A stretch of DNA of 64,000 bases, from assembly GCF_005222915.1 (NCBI RefSeq), contig NZ_STFX01000010.1, positions 167,060 through 231,059 of the forward strand. The letters are read 5' to 3'. This document shows positions 36,569 through 46,162 of the stretch, piece by piece. The notes under the pieces are model-generated. The model ran no database searches. It saw only the letters and a program-made list of their open reading frames with translations, and was not told the DNA's origin. The DNA comes from Rhizobium sp. FKL33 (lineage in GTDB: Bacteria; Pseudomonadota; Alphaproteobacteria; Rhizobiales; Rhizobiaceae). Made by a program: the position numbers and the translations under genes. How positions within the stretch are numbered: position 1 is the stretch's first letter; every line of letters starts with the position of its first letter.

Positions 36569-37647
36569 GCGGCGGGAAGGACGGCAATCGTGTCGGCATG
36601 CGCCGAAAGCGCCAGGCGGTCGCCGCGTTTTGGCTCCGCCGATTGCGGCAGATGCGCTGTGATTACCGTATCCGCTGAGCGGCTGGAGCGCAAATGGCAG
36701 CGCTGATGTGTTCCGAAGAAGGCTGCGTCTTCGACCAACGCCTCGCCGAAATCGACCATAGGCCCCTGCCCTTCTCCACGGAAATGTTCGGGCCGGATGA
36801 CGAGCGATACCGATTGCCCCGCTTCGGGCGCGCCTGATGTGAAGGCGTCGCGCGGCAGAATATGCTGTCCCAGTGCGGTTTCGACCACTATCTCCTTGCC
36901 ATCGAGCCCCGAAATGCGGCCGTTGAGAATATTGGCCTCGCCCATGAAGCCGGCGGCGAAAAGCGATCGGGGCTTGCGATAGATGCGCGAGGGCGCGCCG
37001 AAATCTTCGATCCGGCCCTTGTTCATCACCACGATCCGGTCGGCGATGGCCATGGCCTCCTCCTGGTCATGGGTGACATGCACGAAGGTCGTGCCGACGC
37101 GCTTCTGGATCGCCTTCAATTCGTCCTGCATCTGCCGACGAAGCTTGAGATCGAGCGCGCCGAGCGGCTCGTCGAGCAGCATCACGTCGGGATCGACGGC
37201 CAGCGCGCGGGCGAGCGCCACGCGCTGGCGCTGGCCGCCGGACAGTTCATGCGGCTTCTTGCCGGCGGAGGATTTCAAGCCGACGAGATCGAGGAATTCA
37301 AGCGCCTTGGCGTCGCGGCTCATCCGGTCCTGTCCCCGCATGCGCAGGCCGAAGCCGACATTGGCGAGCAGCGTCATATGCGGAAAGAGCGCGTAGTCCT
37401 GGAAGACGGTGGTGGTTGGCCGCTTGGATGGCGACACATGCGTCATATCGCGGCCGCCGATATGGATTTCGCCCTTGGAAGGTTCAAGAAAGCCGCCGAG
37501 AATGGAGAGAAGCGTGGTCTTGCCGCAGCCGGAGGGGCCGAGCAGAACGATGAATTCGCCTGCCTCGATTTCCAGCGACACATGGTCCAGCGCGGTGAAC
37601 TGGCCGAAGACGCGGGTGGCGTTGCGGATCGACAGATCGGCGGTCAT
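36565..37647 (-). CDS. potA: polyamine-type ABC transporter ATP-binding protein
   Basis: A 360-residue ATPase with Walker A GPSGCGKTT (37-45), signature LSGGQRQRVALARALA, Walker B VMLLDEPLGALD and a C-terminal TOBE domain (LVIRPEHFRGEGQ and after). This is the PotA/PotG layout. It overlaps the permease gene upstream (ATGA) and the MBL gene downstream. It energises import of a polyamine or a similar cationic amine; the exact ligand is unknown. Confidence 0.9.
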   Translation of the reverse strand: MTADLSIRNATRVFGQFTALDHVSLEIEAGEFIVLLGPSGCGKTTLLSILGGFLEPSKGEIHIGGRDMTHVSPSKRPTTTVFQDYALFPHMTLLANVGFGLRMRGQDRMSRDAKALEFLDLVGLKSSAGKKPHELSGGQRQRVALARALAVDPDVMLLDEPLGALDLKLRRQMQDELKAIQKRVGTTFVHVTHDQEEAMAIADRIVVMNKGRIEDFGAPSRIYRKPRSLFAAGFMGEANILNGRISGLDGKEIVVETALGQHILPRDAFTSGAPEAGQSVSLVIRPEHFRGEGQGPMVDFGEALVEDAAFFGTHQRCHLRSSRSADTVITAHLPQSAEPKRGDRLALSAHADTIAVLPAA

Positions 37648-38432
37648 GGGCGGGTCCTTGCTTTTCTGAACACCGTGAACTCGGCGAGGAACAACAGCCC
37701 GATCGACACGAGGAAGACGAGGCTGCCGATGGCGTTGGTCTTGGGATTGAGGCCTGAGCGCAGCATGCTCCAGATTTCGACGGGAAGGGTGACGTCGAAA
37801 CGCGAGAGCAGGAAGGCGATGATGAATTCATCCCAGCTGAAGGTGACCGAGAGGAAGAAGCTGGCGAGAATCGACGGCGCGAGCATCGGCGCCGTCACCA
37901 GCGCCACCACCTGCCATTCCCGTGCGCCGAGATCGCGGGCGGCGCGTTCGATATTGACCTGATGGCCGCCCATCGAGGCGTAGATGATCGCGAAGCAGAG
38001 CGGCATGTTGATGACCACATGGCCGATGCCGATGGTGAAGAGCGACAGCGGCACGCCCAAGCGGTTGAACAGCGCCAGCAAGCCCAGGCCGATGATCAAT
38101 GTCGACACCGACATCGGCGCGGCAAGCAGCCCGCGCATCAGCGCCGAGGCAGGCAGTGTGTGTCTTGCCAGACCGTAAGCTGCGAGAAAGCCGAGAAGGC
38201 AGGAGACGAGCGAGGAGAAGACGGCGACGATCAGCGAATTGAACAGCGCGTCCATCAGGCCCCGATCGCTCAGCACTTCTCCGTACCAGCGCAACGTCAG
38301 CCCATGCAGCGGCGGCACCGGCAGCGACCCATCCTGGAAGGAGAAGATCACCAGCACCGCCACGGGCAGGAAGATGAAGATGTAGACGGCGGCCATATAA
38401 AGCGCGGAGATCAGAAGCGTGAGGCGGCGCAT
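37644..38432 (-). CDS. potC: polyamine-type ABC transporter permease (PotC type)
   Basis: A 262-residue permease with six helices. It carries the EAA-loop region ERAARDLGAREWQVVALVTAPMLAP (split over helix and loop) and the PotC-like start IFLPVAVLVIFSFQDGS. It shares one base with the upstream permease gene (TGATG) and overlaps the ATPase gene (ATGA), so the operon is translationally coupled throughout. Confidence 0.9.
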   Translation of the reverse strand: MRRLTLLISALYMAAVYIFIFLPVAVLVIFSFQDGSLPVPPLHGLTLRWYGEVLSDRGLMDALFNSLIVAVFSSLVSCLLGFLAAYGLARHTLPASALMRGLLAAPMSVSTLIIGLGLLALFNRLGVPLSLFTIGIGHVVINMPLCFAIIYASMGGHQVNIERAARDLGAREWQVVALVTAPMLAPSILASFFLSVTFSWDEFIIAFLLSRFDVTLPVEIWSMLRSGLNPKTNAIGSLVFLVSIGLLFLAEFTVFRKARTRP

Positions 38433-39295
38433 CAGTTTCTCTCCATCTTCAGCCAGCGGGCGGCGGCGAGATAAGCGACGACGACGACCGCCATCAGCAC
38501 GATCGACAGGGCGGCGGCGAGCGGGAAATCCGCCCGGCGTCCGAGCTGCATCATGATGATCTGCGGCAGCGTCAACTCATTGTTGCCGCCGAGGATCTGC
38601 GGCGTGATGTAATCGCCGATGCAGAGCACGAAGGTCAAGAAAGCGCCGACCATGACGCCCGGCAGCGTCAGCGGCAGGATCACATGCCAGAAGGTCTGGA
38701 ACGCGTTGGCGCCAAGATCGGCTGCGGCGCGGCGATAGTTCGGTGAAAGCTGGATGAGATTGGCGTAGATCGTCAGCGTCAGCAGCATGACGAAGAAATG
38801 CACGAAGCCGATCACCGTGCCGGCCCTGTTGGCCGAGAGTTGCAAGGGTTCCGACACCAGGCCGAGGGTCATCAGCGTCTCATTGACCACCCCGCCCTTC
38901 GACAGAACCAGCAGCCAGGAATAGGAGCGGACCACATAGGAGGTCCAAAAGGGCAGCACCGCGAGAATGAGCGCGAGGCGACGGAAGCGCGCCGGCACGA
39001 TTTCGGCGATGATGAAGGCGAGCGGATAGGCGATGAGGATCGAGATGATCGTGACCGTCGCCGTGATTTCCAGCGACACGAACAGCGCTTTGTACATCGG
39101 CTCTTTGGTGAGGAAGGCCATGTAATTGACGCCTGTCCAGGGCGGGCCGATCTCCCGGCCCTGCCGGGTCCAGAGGCTGATCACCGCCATGAACAGGAAG
39201 GGGATCACGAAGAACAGCGCGGTGAAGCCGAGTGCGGGCAGGGTAAAGGCCCAGCCTCGTCGGCGTTCGGCGCGTTCGAATGCGGTGGATGACAT
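38432..39295 (-). CDS. potB: polyamine-type ABC transporter permease (PotB type)
   Basis: A 287-residue permease with six helices, PotB/PotH type. FALFFVIPFLFMAVISLW-like first helix region, LPFWTSYVVRSYSWLLVLSK and the EAA loop YRRAAADLGANAFQTFWHVI are visible. It pairs with the PotC-type permease to form the channel. An 87-bp gap separates it from the binding-protein gene upstream, without an obvious terminator. Confidence 0.9.
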   Translation of the reverse strand: MSSTAFERAERRRGWAFTLPALGFTALFFVIPFLFMAVISLWTRQGREIGPPWTGVNYMAFLTKEPMYKALFVSLEITATVTIISILIAYPLAFIIAEIVPARFRRLALILAVLPFWTSYVVRSYSWLLVLSKGGVVNETLMTLGLVSEPLQLSANRAGTVIGFVHFFVMLLTLTIYANLIQLSPNYRRAAADLGANAFQTFWHVILPLTLPGVMVGAFLTFVLCIGDYITPQILGGNNELTLPQIIMMQLGRRADFPLAAALSIVLMAVVVVAYLAAARWLKMERN

Positions 39296-39382
39296 GGGAC
39301 GTCACTCTTAGGGAGGCGTTCGCACAGGGATCGATCGTCCGCGCCGGAACCGGCGCGAACGATGAAGGAAAACGCCGAAACG

Positions 39383-40459
39383 TCAGTTCTGCAGCATTTC
39401 CGTCCAGATATCCTGCATCTTGCCGTCGAGATCGGCGTCGACGACCGGATAGAGCTGGGTGTTCTTGAGATAGCCGGCCTGCTTGTCCCAGCGCAGCGCC
39501 GATTTCTGCTGGTCGGTGAGAATCGCGCCCGCCTTCTGGTTGGCCGGCATCGCCCAGTAGCAGGAGGAGGTCGCAAGCCGCGCCTGTCCTTCGGGGCTCA
39601 GGATATATTGCACGAATTTCAGCGCCAGATCCTGCTTGGTCGAATCCTTGAAGACGCCGATCGATTGCGACCAGCGCACTGCGCCTTGCTTGGGAACGGT
39701 CCAGTCGAGATTGGGCTTTTCCGCCGTCAGGCCAGCCGTCACCCATTCGCCGCCGCCGAGGATGATGTCGACTTCGCCCGAGACCAGCGCGGTCTGCGAG
39801 GAGACGACGTCGGAGACCTGGCGGGCGTTTTTCTTGAGCGCGATCAGGCGATCCTTGATCGCTGGCAGATCGGCTTCGGTGAGGCCGGCGGTCTTCTTGC
39901 CCATTTCGATGGCGGTGATGCCGATCAGCGGCAGGTAATAATCATAGACGGCGATCCTGCCTTTGTACTTCTCCGACCAGAGCTTGGAGAGATCCTCCAT
40001 GTCGGCGGGGTCGACCTTGGTCTTGTCGTAGGAAATGGTGTTGTAGCCGAATTTCTCGGTGACGGCGTAGATCTTGCCGTCCTTGCCATTGTTCTCGTCC
40101 ATGCGGACTTCGGGGAAGATGTCGCCCAGCGGCAGCTTGTCCTTCGGAAGTTCTGCCAGCAGGGCCTGCCCCGCCACGCGCGGAACATCGACGCCGTCGA
40201 CCACGAAGACGTCCCAATCGCCGGGCTGGGATTGTTCGACGATGGAAAGGCCCGCGCCGGTGCCTTCATATTCCTTGAGATTGACCTTGACGTTGTTGGC
40301 CTTCTCGAACGGTTCGATCAGCGCCGGATCGGTATGGTCGCACCAGACCAGCGCATTGAGTTCTTCCTGCGCCCGGGCGGGGGCCGACAGGCCGAGAGCG
40401 ATGACGGCGGTAGACAAGAATAGGCTGCGGACGCGCGCGCCCGTGAAAGTGCTTTTCAT
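39383..40459 (-). CDS. potD: polyamine-type periplasmic binding protein
   Basis: A 358-residue binding protein (SBP_bac family). The ATG at 40459 starts a Sec signal (MKSTFTGARVRSLFLSTAVI, cleaved near ARA-QEELNALVW); the longer frame runs across the TetR promoter and gene. LVWCDHTDPALIEPFEKANN, the KYKGRIAVYDYYLPLIGITA strand and ASSCYWAMPANQKAG match the PotD/PotF group of spermidine/putrescine-type receptors. It is the first gene of the operon and divergent from a TetR regulator with palindromic sites between. The ligand is not certain. Confidence 0.85.
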   Translation of the reverse strand: MKSTFTGARVRSLFLSTAVIALGLSAPARAQEELNALVWCDHTDPALIEPFEKANNVKVNLKEYEGTGAGLSIVEQSQPGDWDVFVVDGVDVPRVAGQALLAELPKDKLPLGDIFPEVRMDENNGKDGKIYAVTEKFGYNTISYDKTKVDPADMEDLSKLWSEKYKGRIAVYDYYLPLIGITAIEMGKKTAGLTEADLPAIKDRLIALKKNARQVSDVVSSQTALVSGEVDIILGGGEWVTAGLTAEKPNLDWTVPKQGAVRWSQSIGVFKDSTKQDLALKFVQYILSPEGQARLATSSCYWAMPANQKAGAILTDQQKSALRWDKQAGYLKNTQLYPVVDADLDGKMQDIWTEMLQN

Positions 40460-40529
40460 GATTTTCCCTCTGGTTGAGCGAATGATTTCGATCAGTCTGG
40501 CGCTCGTTCCGGCGCCTTGAGAAAAAAAT

Positions 40530-40541
40530 TGAACGAATTCA
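40530..40541. promoter_or_regulatory. TetR-type operator 1 (potD/tetR intergenic)
   Basis: TGAACGAATTCA matches the perfect palindrome 34 bp away in 9 of 12 positions (TGAAC and TTCA ends). It lies 71 bp upstream of the potD-like start in AT-rich promoter sequence, suiting control of the transporter operon. Confidence 0.5.
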
Positions 40542-40563
40542 TTTTTTAAGTCAACATGGAAAA

Positions 40564-40575
40564 TGAACCGGTTCA
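40564..40575. promoter_or_regulatory. TetR-type operator 2 (tetR-proximal)
   Basis: TGAACCGGTTCA is a perfect 12-bp palindrome. It lies 23 bp before the preferred tetR start at 40598, as expected for an autorepressed TetR gene. Its presence supports the shorter protein, since the ATG at 40556 would place the operator inside the coding region. Confidence 0.65.
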
Positions 40576-40597
40576 GAAAACGGCGCAGGGAGGAAGG

Positions 40598-41242
40598 ATG
40601 ACCAGTCTGAGGGCGAGGAAGAAAGCCGACAAAGAGCGGCGGATCCTCGAAGCGGCGACGCAGCTGTTTCGTGAACAGGGCTATGATCACGCGCGCATGG
40701 AGCATATCGCCGAACTGGCGGATGTTTCGGTCGGCACGCTCTATAACTATTACGAAAACAAGGGCGATATCCTCATGGCCACCGTCAATATGGAGGTGAC
40801 GGAGGTGCTGGACGCCGGAGAAACCATCGTCGCCGATCCTCCTTTCGACGTGGAAGAGGCGGTGCATCGCCTGGTCGACCAGTATTACGACCACTCGCTC
40901 TACTATCTCTCGAAAGAGATGTGGCGGGCCGCCATGGCGATCTCCATCCAGCAGCCCGATACGCCGCTGTCGAAAGCCTATACCGAACTCGACCAGCGCC
41001 TTTCAGCACAGATGGTTCGACTGATCGAGACGCTGCAGGCGCGCCGTCTCGTCCGCCCATCCGTTTCGGCCCGGGCGGTGGGCGAAGTCCTGTTCAACAA
41101 CCTCAATATGATGTTCATTGAATTCGTGAAGGACGAGCCGCAACCCCTCGCTGTGCTGAAAGCCAGGGCCGCTGAGCAGCATGGGCCGATCGCACGGTTG
41201 ATAGCCCTCGAAAAGACCGCCATTTCCACGCTTGCGCGTTAA
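40598..41242 (+). CDS. TetR family transcriptional regulator
   Basis: A 214-residue regulator. The ATG at 40598 follows GGAGGAAGG, far better than the ATG at 40556. The TetR helix-turn-helix is plain: DKERRILEAATQLFREQGYD, HARMEHIAELADVSVGTLYN, YYENKGDILMATVNMEV. The C-terminal helical domain is ligand-specific and unassigned. It is divergent from the polyamine-type transporter operon, with two related palindromes between, so it probably represses that operon and itself. Confidence 0.9.
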   Translation: MTSLRARKKADKERRILEAATQLFREQGYDHARMEHIAELADVSVGTLYNYYENKGDILMATVNMEVTEVLDAGETIVADPPFDVEEAVHRLVDQYYDHSLYYLSKEMWRAAMAISIQQPDTPLSKAYTELDQRLSAQMVRLIETLQARRLVRPSVSARAVGEVLFNNLNMMFIEFVKDEPQPLAVLKARAAEQHGPIARLIALEKTAISTLAR

Positions 41243-41426
41243 CCATTACACTCGGAGACAGGGCGCAGGGGCAAAACCGGGGCAAAACGCCTCGAGGATT
41301 CTTTTCGATCCGATGCATATTTGATGTTACAAGAAATAATTCAATGAATTCATATAAATAATATGAGTGTCGTTTGTTGGACGATCCTCCGCCGCCGGGA
41401 TTTCCAAGGGGTCCCAGATTTCATGG

Positions 41427-41443
41427 CGTCCCGCGCCGGGACG
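41427..41443 (+). other. hairpin in the tetR-ftsK intergenic region
   Basis: CGTCCCG CGC CGGGACG forms a 7-bp perfect stem with a 3-base loop followed by TTTG; it may be a weak terminator for tetR. The remaining 288 bp between the genes (41243-41530) is partly AT-rich (ATTCATATAAATAATATGAG near 41345), suiting an ftsK promoter, and holds no visible gene. Confidence 0.4.
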
Positions 41444-41530
41444 TTTGTGGCCGGCCTCCGAAATGGAATTTTAACCTTCATTTCCTATCAATGATGGTGT
41501 TCAAATTCCTTCAATGAGTGATCGAAGTTC

Positions 41531-44428
41531 ATGCGTCTGCCGAGAACCAATCTTACCCCTGCCCAAATCGCTGATCTTGAGCAGGGAGCCGCTCCGGACG
41601 GCCTGCAATCTTCCACCTCCGGCGCCGGCAGTCTTGAGAAACTTCGCGAAATGGCCAGCAAGATGCGGCAGAGCGAGGGGGCGACCGACTGGGAGAATCA
41701 TTTCTTCCTGGCCCCCAATGTCCGCTTCACCCGCACGCCCGAGCGCGTGTTCCTGACCGCCGATGCCGGTTCGCTCGACGCCGAAGCCGCCAAGGCGATC
41801 GAATCCTCCGTTGGCGGCGTGGTTGCGCCCGCCGCGCCGCGCGTGCTGCCAGAACCGGCGCAGCCTGTCGTCGCGCCTGAGGCTGTGGCTGCCAAGGCGC
41901 CGGCTCCCGCGCCGTCCCGTCCGCCGCTGCTTGCGCCGCAGATCCGCGCCGCTCGCGCCGCGGCCGCAGAGCGTCAGGCCCAGGCTCAGGCCCAGGCTCC
42001 CAAAATCGAAGCTCCCGTGTCGCCGGCGTCGAAGCCCGAGCCGGTCCTGCGCGCGGCCCAGGCGCCGACCATCAAGCTGACGTCGGCCGAACAACGTGGC
42101 GACGCCGACTTCCAGACCGCGATGTTGCTGACCGGGCGAATGGATGCGCCGTCTTACGGCGCCGAGCCCAAGATCGAGATCCGCCCGACTGCGACGCCGC
42201 TCAAGATTACGCCTCTTGAACAGGTTCCAGCCGCGCCGGCGCCGGTCGTCGCATCCGGACCGTTGACGGCCATGTCGCATCTCTCCGACTTCGCCTTCTG
42301 GGAAGCTCTGGAGCAGGAAGAGGAAACGCTTGCGCCGCCGCCGGTGATCTATGCCGAGCTTCGGCCGATCGCCAAGCCGGCAGCGCCCGTCCAGCGTCAG
42401 CCGCTCAAGATCGAGCCTGTGATGCAGCAGGCTGCCGCGCCGGAAGTGCGGGTTGCACCGATGCAGCCGGCTCTGTCGATGCGGCCGGCAGAAAACGCGC
42501 CGGCGAGCGTGGCCTTGTCTGCGCCGCAGGCCGCCGTCGATCCGCTCGCTGCTTCGGGTCTTGCTCTGAAACCGGTCGAGACGACGGAGGCTCCTGCCGT
42601 TGAGGCTGCTCCCAAGATGGCCTTCCCCTGGGCGCGCGGCGCGCGTTCGGCCGCGCCTGTTGTCGCGCCGAGCCCTGTCCAAGCGCCGATCGTGGCTGCA
42701 CAGCCGATTTCCCCGGCTCCTGTCGCCATCGCCCCCGCGCCTGTGATCGTCGAGGACATGACCGAACCGCCGGCGCCGCCGCGCGCAGTGATGCCGCAAA
42801 AGGCGCTGAGCCCGGTTCGTCCTTCCGGCGGCATTCCCGTCGCGATGCCCTTCTCGATCGAGGCGATCGGCTTCAGCCGCGCTGCCGATGGTTCCTACGA
42901 GTTTCCGCCGCGCCAGTTGCTGCAGGACCCGCCGGAACGTCAGGGTTTCGTGATGACGCAGGAGCAGCTCGAGCGCAATGCAGGGCTTCTGGAAAGCGTG
43001 CTGGAAGATTTCGGCATTCGCGGCGAGATCATCCATGTCCGCCCGGGCCCTGTGGTCACGCTCTATGAATTCGAACCCGCTCCGGGTGTGAAATCCTCGC
43101 GCGTCATCGGTCTGGCCGACGATATCGCCCGCTCGATGTCGGCGCTGTCGGCCCGCGTCGCCGTGGTGCCCGGTCGCAATGTCATCGGCATCGAACTGCC
43201 GAACGCCACCCGCGAAACGGTCTATTTCTCCGAGCTGATCGACAGCCAGGATTTCTCCAAGACCGGCTTCAAGCTGCCGCTCTGCCTCGGCAAGACGATC
43301 GGCGGCGAGCCCGTGATCGCCGAACTCGCCAAGATGCCGCATCTCCTGGTCGCCGGCACCACCGGTTCGGGCAAATCGGTCGCCATCAACACGATGATCC
43401 TGTCGCTGCTCTATCGGCTCAAGCCGGAAGAATGCCGCCTGATCATGGTCGATCCGAAGATGCTCGAACTCTCGGTCTATGACGGCATTCCGCATCTGCT
43501 GACCCCTGTCGTGACAGATCCCAAGAAGGCCGTTCTGGCGCTGAAATGGGCGGTGCGCGAGATGGAGGAGCGTTACCGGAAAATGTCGCGCCTCGGCGTG
43601 CGCAATATCGACGGCTACAACGCCCGCGCCGCCCAGGCTCGCGCCACCGGCGAAACCGTATCGCATACGGTGCAAACAGGCTTCGAGAAGGGCACCGGCG
43701 AGGCGATCCACGAGACGCGCGACATGGACCTGTCGCCCATGCCCTATATCGTGGTGATCGTCGATGAAATGGCCGACCTGATGATGGTCGCCGGCAAGGA
43801 GATCGAAGGCGCGATCCAGCGTCTCGCCCAGATGGCCCGCGCCGCCGGCATCCATCTGATCATGGCGACGCAGCGACCCTCTGTCGACGTGATCACCGGC
43901 ACGATCAAGGCCAACTTCCCGACCCGCATCTCCTTCCAGGTGACGTCGAAGATCGACAGCCGCACCATTCTCGGCGAACAGGGCGCTGAACAGCTTCTCG
44001 GCCAGGGCGACATGCTGCATATGGCCGGCGGCGGCCGCATCGTCCGCGTTCACGGCCCCTTCGTCTCCGACGAGGAAGTCGAGAAGGTCGTGTCGCATCT
44101 GAAATGCCAGGGCAAGCCTGACTATCTCGACACCGTCACCACGGATGAAGAGGAAGACGGCGAGGCCGAGCAGGATCAGGCCGTGTTCGACAAGACGGAC
44201 ATGGGCGGCGATGACGGCGATCTCTACGACAAGGCCGTCAAGGTGGTGTTGCGCGACAAGAAGTGCTCGACCTCCTATATCCAGCGCCGTCTCGGCATCG
44301 GCTATAACCGCGCCGCCTCGCTGGTGGAGCGGATGGAAAAGGAAGGTCTGGTGGGCGCCGCCAACCATGTCGGCAAGCGCGAGATCATCAGCCAGCGCGA
44401 TCAGGCCCCGGTCGCCGAGGAAGAATAA
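41531..44428 (+). CDS. ftsK: DNA translocase FtsK, soluble form without membrane domain
   Basis: A 965-residue FtsK/SpoIIIE motor. The N-terminal 90 residues are soluble, and residues from about 90 to 440 are an Ala/Pro-rich linker; the four membrane helices of standard FtsK are absent. The motor has an alpha subdomain (about 470-580), Walker A GTTGSGKS (609-616) and Walker [12 protein letters not shown]. The winged-helix gamma domain ([40 protein letters not shown]) at the C-terminus reads KOPS sites. FtsK pumps chromosome termini through the septum and activates XerCD. Either this is a second, non-anchored FtsK, or anchoring is indirect. Confidence 0.93.
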   Translation: MRLPRTNLTPAQIADLEQGAAPDGLQSSTSGAGSLEKLREMASKMRQSEGATDWENHFFLAPNVRFTRTPERVFLTADAGSLDAEAAKAIESSVGGVVAPAAPRVLPEPAQPVVAPEAVAAKAPAPAPSRPPLLAPQIRAARAAAAERQAQAQAQAPKIEAPVSPASKPEPVLRAAQAPTIKLTSAEQRGDADFQTAMLLTGRMDAPSYGAEPKIEIRPTATPLKITPLEQVPAAPAPVVASGPLTAMSHLSDFAFWEALEQEEETLAPPPVIYAELRPIAKPAAPVQRQPLKIEPVMQQAAAPEVRVAPMQPALSMRPAENAPASVALSAPQAAVDPLAASGLALKPVETTEAPAVEAAPKMAFPWARGARSAAPVVAPSPVQAPIVAAQPISPAPVAIAPAPVIVEDMTEPPAPPRAVMPQKALSPVRPSGGIPVAMPFSIEAIGFSRAADGSYEFPPRQLLQDPPERQGFVMTQEQLERNAGLLESVLEDFGIRGEIIHVRPGPVVTLYEFEPAPGVKSSRVIGLADDIARSMSALSARVAVVPGRNVIGIELPNATRETVYFSELIDSQDFSKTGFKLPLCLGKTIGGEPVIAELAKMPHLLVAGTTGSGKSVAINTMILSLLYRLKPEECRLIMVDPKMLELSVYDGIPHLLTPVVTDPKKAVLALKWAVREMEERYRKMSRLGVRNIDGYNARAAQARATGETVSHTVQTGFEKGTGEAIHETRDMDLSPMPYIVVIVDEMADLMMVAGKEIEGAIQRLAQMARAAGIHLIMATQRPSVDVITGTIKANFPTRISFQVTSKIDSRTILGEQGAEQLLGQGDMLHMAGGGRIVRVHGPFVSDEEVEKVVSHLKCQGKPDYLDTVTTDEEEDGEAEQDQAVFDKTDMGGDDGDLYDKAVKVVLRDKKCSTSYIQRRLGIGYNRAASLVERMEKEGLVGAANHVGKREIISQRDQAPVAEEE

Positions 44429-45964
44429 TCAACCCGCTGCGGCGCGTCGCTCCCGGGCGGCGCGCTCCGGTCGCGGAGGCGGAAGCATGGATTCCTCTTC
44501 CGCATCCTGCGGCTCGCCCCAGAAGGCGTCGAGCCGCGGGCCATCCTTGATGCGCTTGTCGCGGAACAGGTAATTCTTCCATTCGAAGAACCAGACGCGC
44601 CGGCCCATCCTGGTGTACCAGCGCATGGCGTGGCGGACATCTTTATCCGGGTGAAACAGGATGCGCGCGAGCGCCTTGGGCCGCGCCTGCATCATCACTT
44701 CGATCGTCTTCATCCACAGCGTCAGCCGCCAGGAGGGAAGGCCCGCTTCCAGCACCTGATGCTTGTAGTCCCATCGGCGCTGATCAAGCTGAATCACCTT
44801 GCGGTCGGCGGCGATGCGAAAATAGGGCGTCCAGCGATGCGGCGTCACATAGAGCGCCTGGATCTGATCCGGATCGTAGGCCAAGAGCACCCGGAACAGC
44901 CGCCAGAGATCGGCGTCGCGCTCCTGCTTGAAGCCTGCGACCCAGGTGGCCATGGAAATGATTCCATGCGCCCGGAGCAGTTCGATCGCCTTGCGGTCCT
45001 TCGCCGTGGAGCCACCCTTCTTGATGAGATCGAGCGTCGATTCGTCGATATTCTCCATGCCGAGCAGCCAGCGGATGACCCCGGCCTTCTTGTAGAGATG
45101 CAGAATATCGGCGTCGCGGACGATATCGTCGGCGCGGGTCGAGCCGACCAGCAGCACCTTCACATTCTCTGCGATCAGCGCTTCGAGAAAGGCGAGCCAG
45201 GCCTTGCGCGACGAAGTCGGGTTTTCGTCGGCGAAATTGAACACTTCGACGCCCTCTTCACGATGCAGGTGTGCGATCTCCTTGGCGAAGAGGACGGGAT
45301 CGCGGTGCCGCCAGCGGGTCCAGAAGCCGCGCTGGCCGCAATAATTGCACAGATGCGGGCAACCGCGCGAGAACTGCACCACCACGGCCCGTTTGCCGCC
45401 CCAATAGCTGTAATCGGCATGGTCGATCAATTCCCAGCCGATCCTGTGGGCGTCGAGATCGGCGATGGCCGCCGAGGGACGTGTGGAGACGATACGATCG
45501 CTTGCGCGATAGGCGATGCCGGGAATAGTGGAGAGATCGGCGCCCTCGACCAACGCTGTGATCAGTTTCAGAGCCGTCTCCTCCCCCTCGCCGCGCACGA
45601 TGGCCGAGACATAGGGCTCGTCGTTGAGGATTTCCCGCCAGTGATAGGTGGGGAAGACGCCGCCATAGACGATGGTGATCTCGGGTCTCAGCGCCACGAT
45701 CCGCTGCGCAGCGAGCTTGATGACCGGATGCCCCGAAGTGGAGCCGGAATGGCCGAACAGCACCGCGTCCGGCTCATGCCGGAGCGTTTCGGCGACAAGA
45801 GCGTCGACCGTCAGGTTTTTGAGATCGCCATCCACCAGTCTGACATCATGGCCGGCATCGATCAGCGGCCCGCCGATGGAGAGCAGGCCGAGCGGCGGCA
45901 GGTGATCATCCGGAATTCTGCTGCCGATCGATGGATGCGGAGCGTTGACGAGTGCGATGCGCAT
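44429..45964 (-). CDS. B12-binding-domain radical SAM protein (BchE-like)
   Basis: A 511-residue enzyme. The ATG at 45964 begins MRIALVNAPHPSIGSRIPDD; a longer frame runs over the divergent LysR gene. The N-terminal part is a cobalamin-binding Rossmann domain (VDALVAETLRHEPDAVLFGH, ITIVYGGVFPTYH). A radical SAM core follows with the CxxxCxxC cluster in GCPHLCNYCGQRG, then a helical tail. Domain order and sequence resemble BchE, the anaerobic Mg-protoporphyrin monomethyl ester cyclase. No chlorophyll gene is nearby, so it may be a paralogue acting in other methylation or cyclisation chemistry. Confidence 0.8.
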   Translation of the reverse strand: MRIALVNAPHPSIGSRIPDDHLPPLGLLSIGGPLIDAGHDVRLVDGDLKNLTVDALVAETLRHEPDAVLFGHSGSTSGHPVIKLAAQRIVALRPEITIVYGGVFPTYHWREILNDEPYVSAIVRGEGEETALKLITALVEGADLSTIPGIAYRASDRIVSTRPSAAIADLDAHRIGWELIDHADYSYWGGKRAVVVQFSRGCPHLCNYCGQRGFWTRWRHRDPVLFAKEIAHLHREEGVEVFNFADENPTSSRKAWLAFLEALIAENVKVLLVGSTRADDIVRDADILHLYKKAGVIRWLLGMENIDESTLDLIKKGGSTAKDRKAIELLRAHGIISMATWVAGFKQERDADLWRLFRVLLAYDPDQIQALYVTPHRWTPYFRIAADRKVIQLDQRRWDYKHQVLEAGLPSWRLTLWMKTIEVMMQARPKALARILFHPDKDVRHAMRWYTRMGRRVWFFEWKNYLFRDKRIKDGPRLDAFWGEPQDAEEESMLPPPRPERAARERRAAAG

Positions 45965-46162
45965 GGCTGTTGTCCCTTCGTTGTTTTTCCCGAGAAGAGA
46001 CGGGGAAGGTGGCGGTGTTGAGCCGGAATTGTCCGCGAATCGCGGCGGCTTTGCGGAAAAATCAGGGCTGAAGCGGAGAGCTATGTGAGGCTTGGCGATC
46101 TGGCGCGCGGTTTGCGTCTCTGCGTCGAGATGGACAGGAACAAGCATCGACAGGTGAACCAG

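Noticed and set aside
41501..44368. 955-residue open frame on the minus strand opposite ftsK
   Set aside because: Low-complexity, His/Arg/Gly-rich translation mirroring the Ala/Pro-rich ftsK linker; ftsK on the other strand has all its motifs. High GC keeps stop codons rare.
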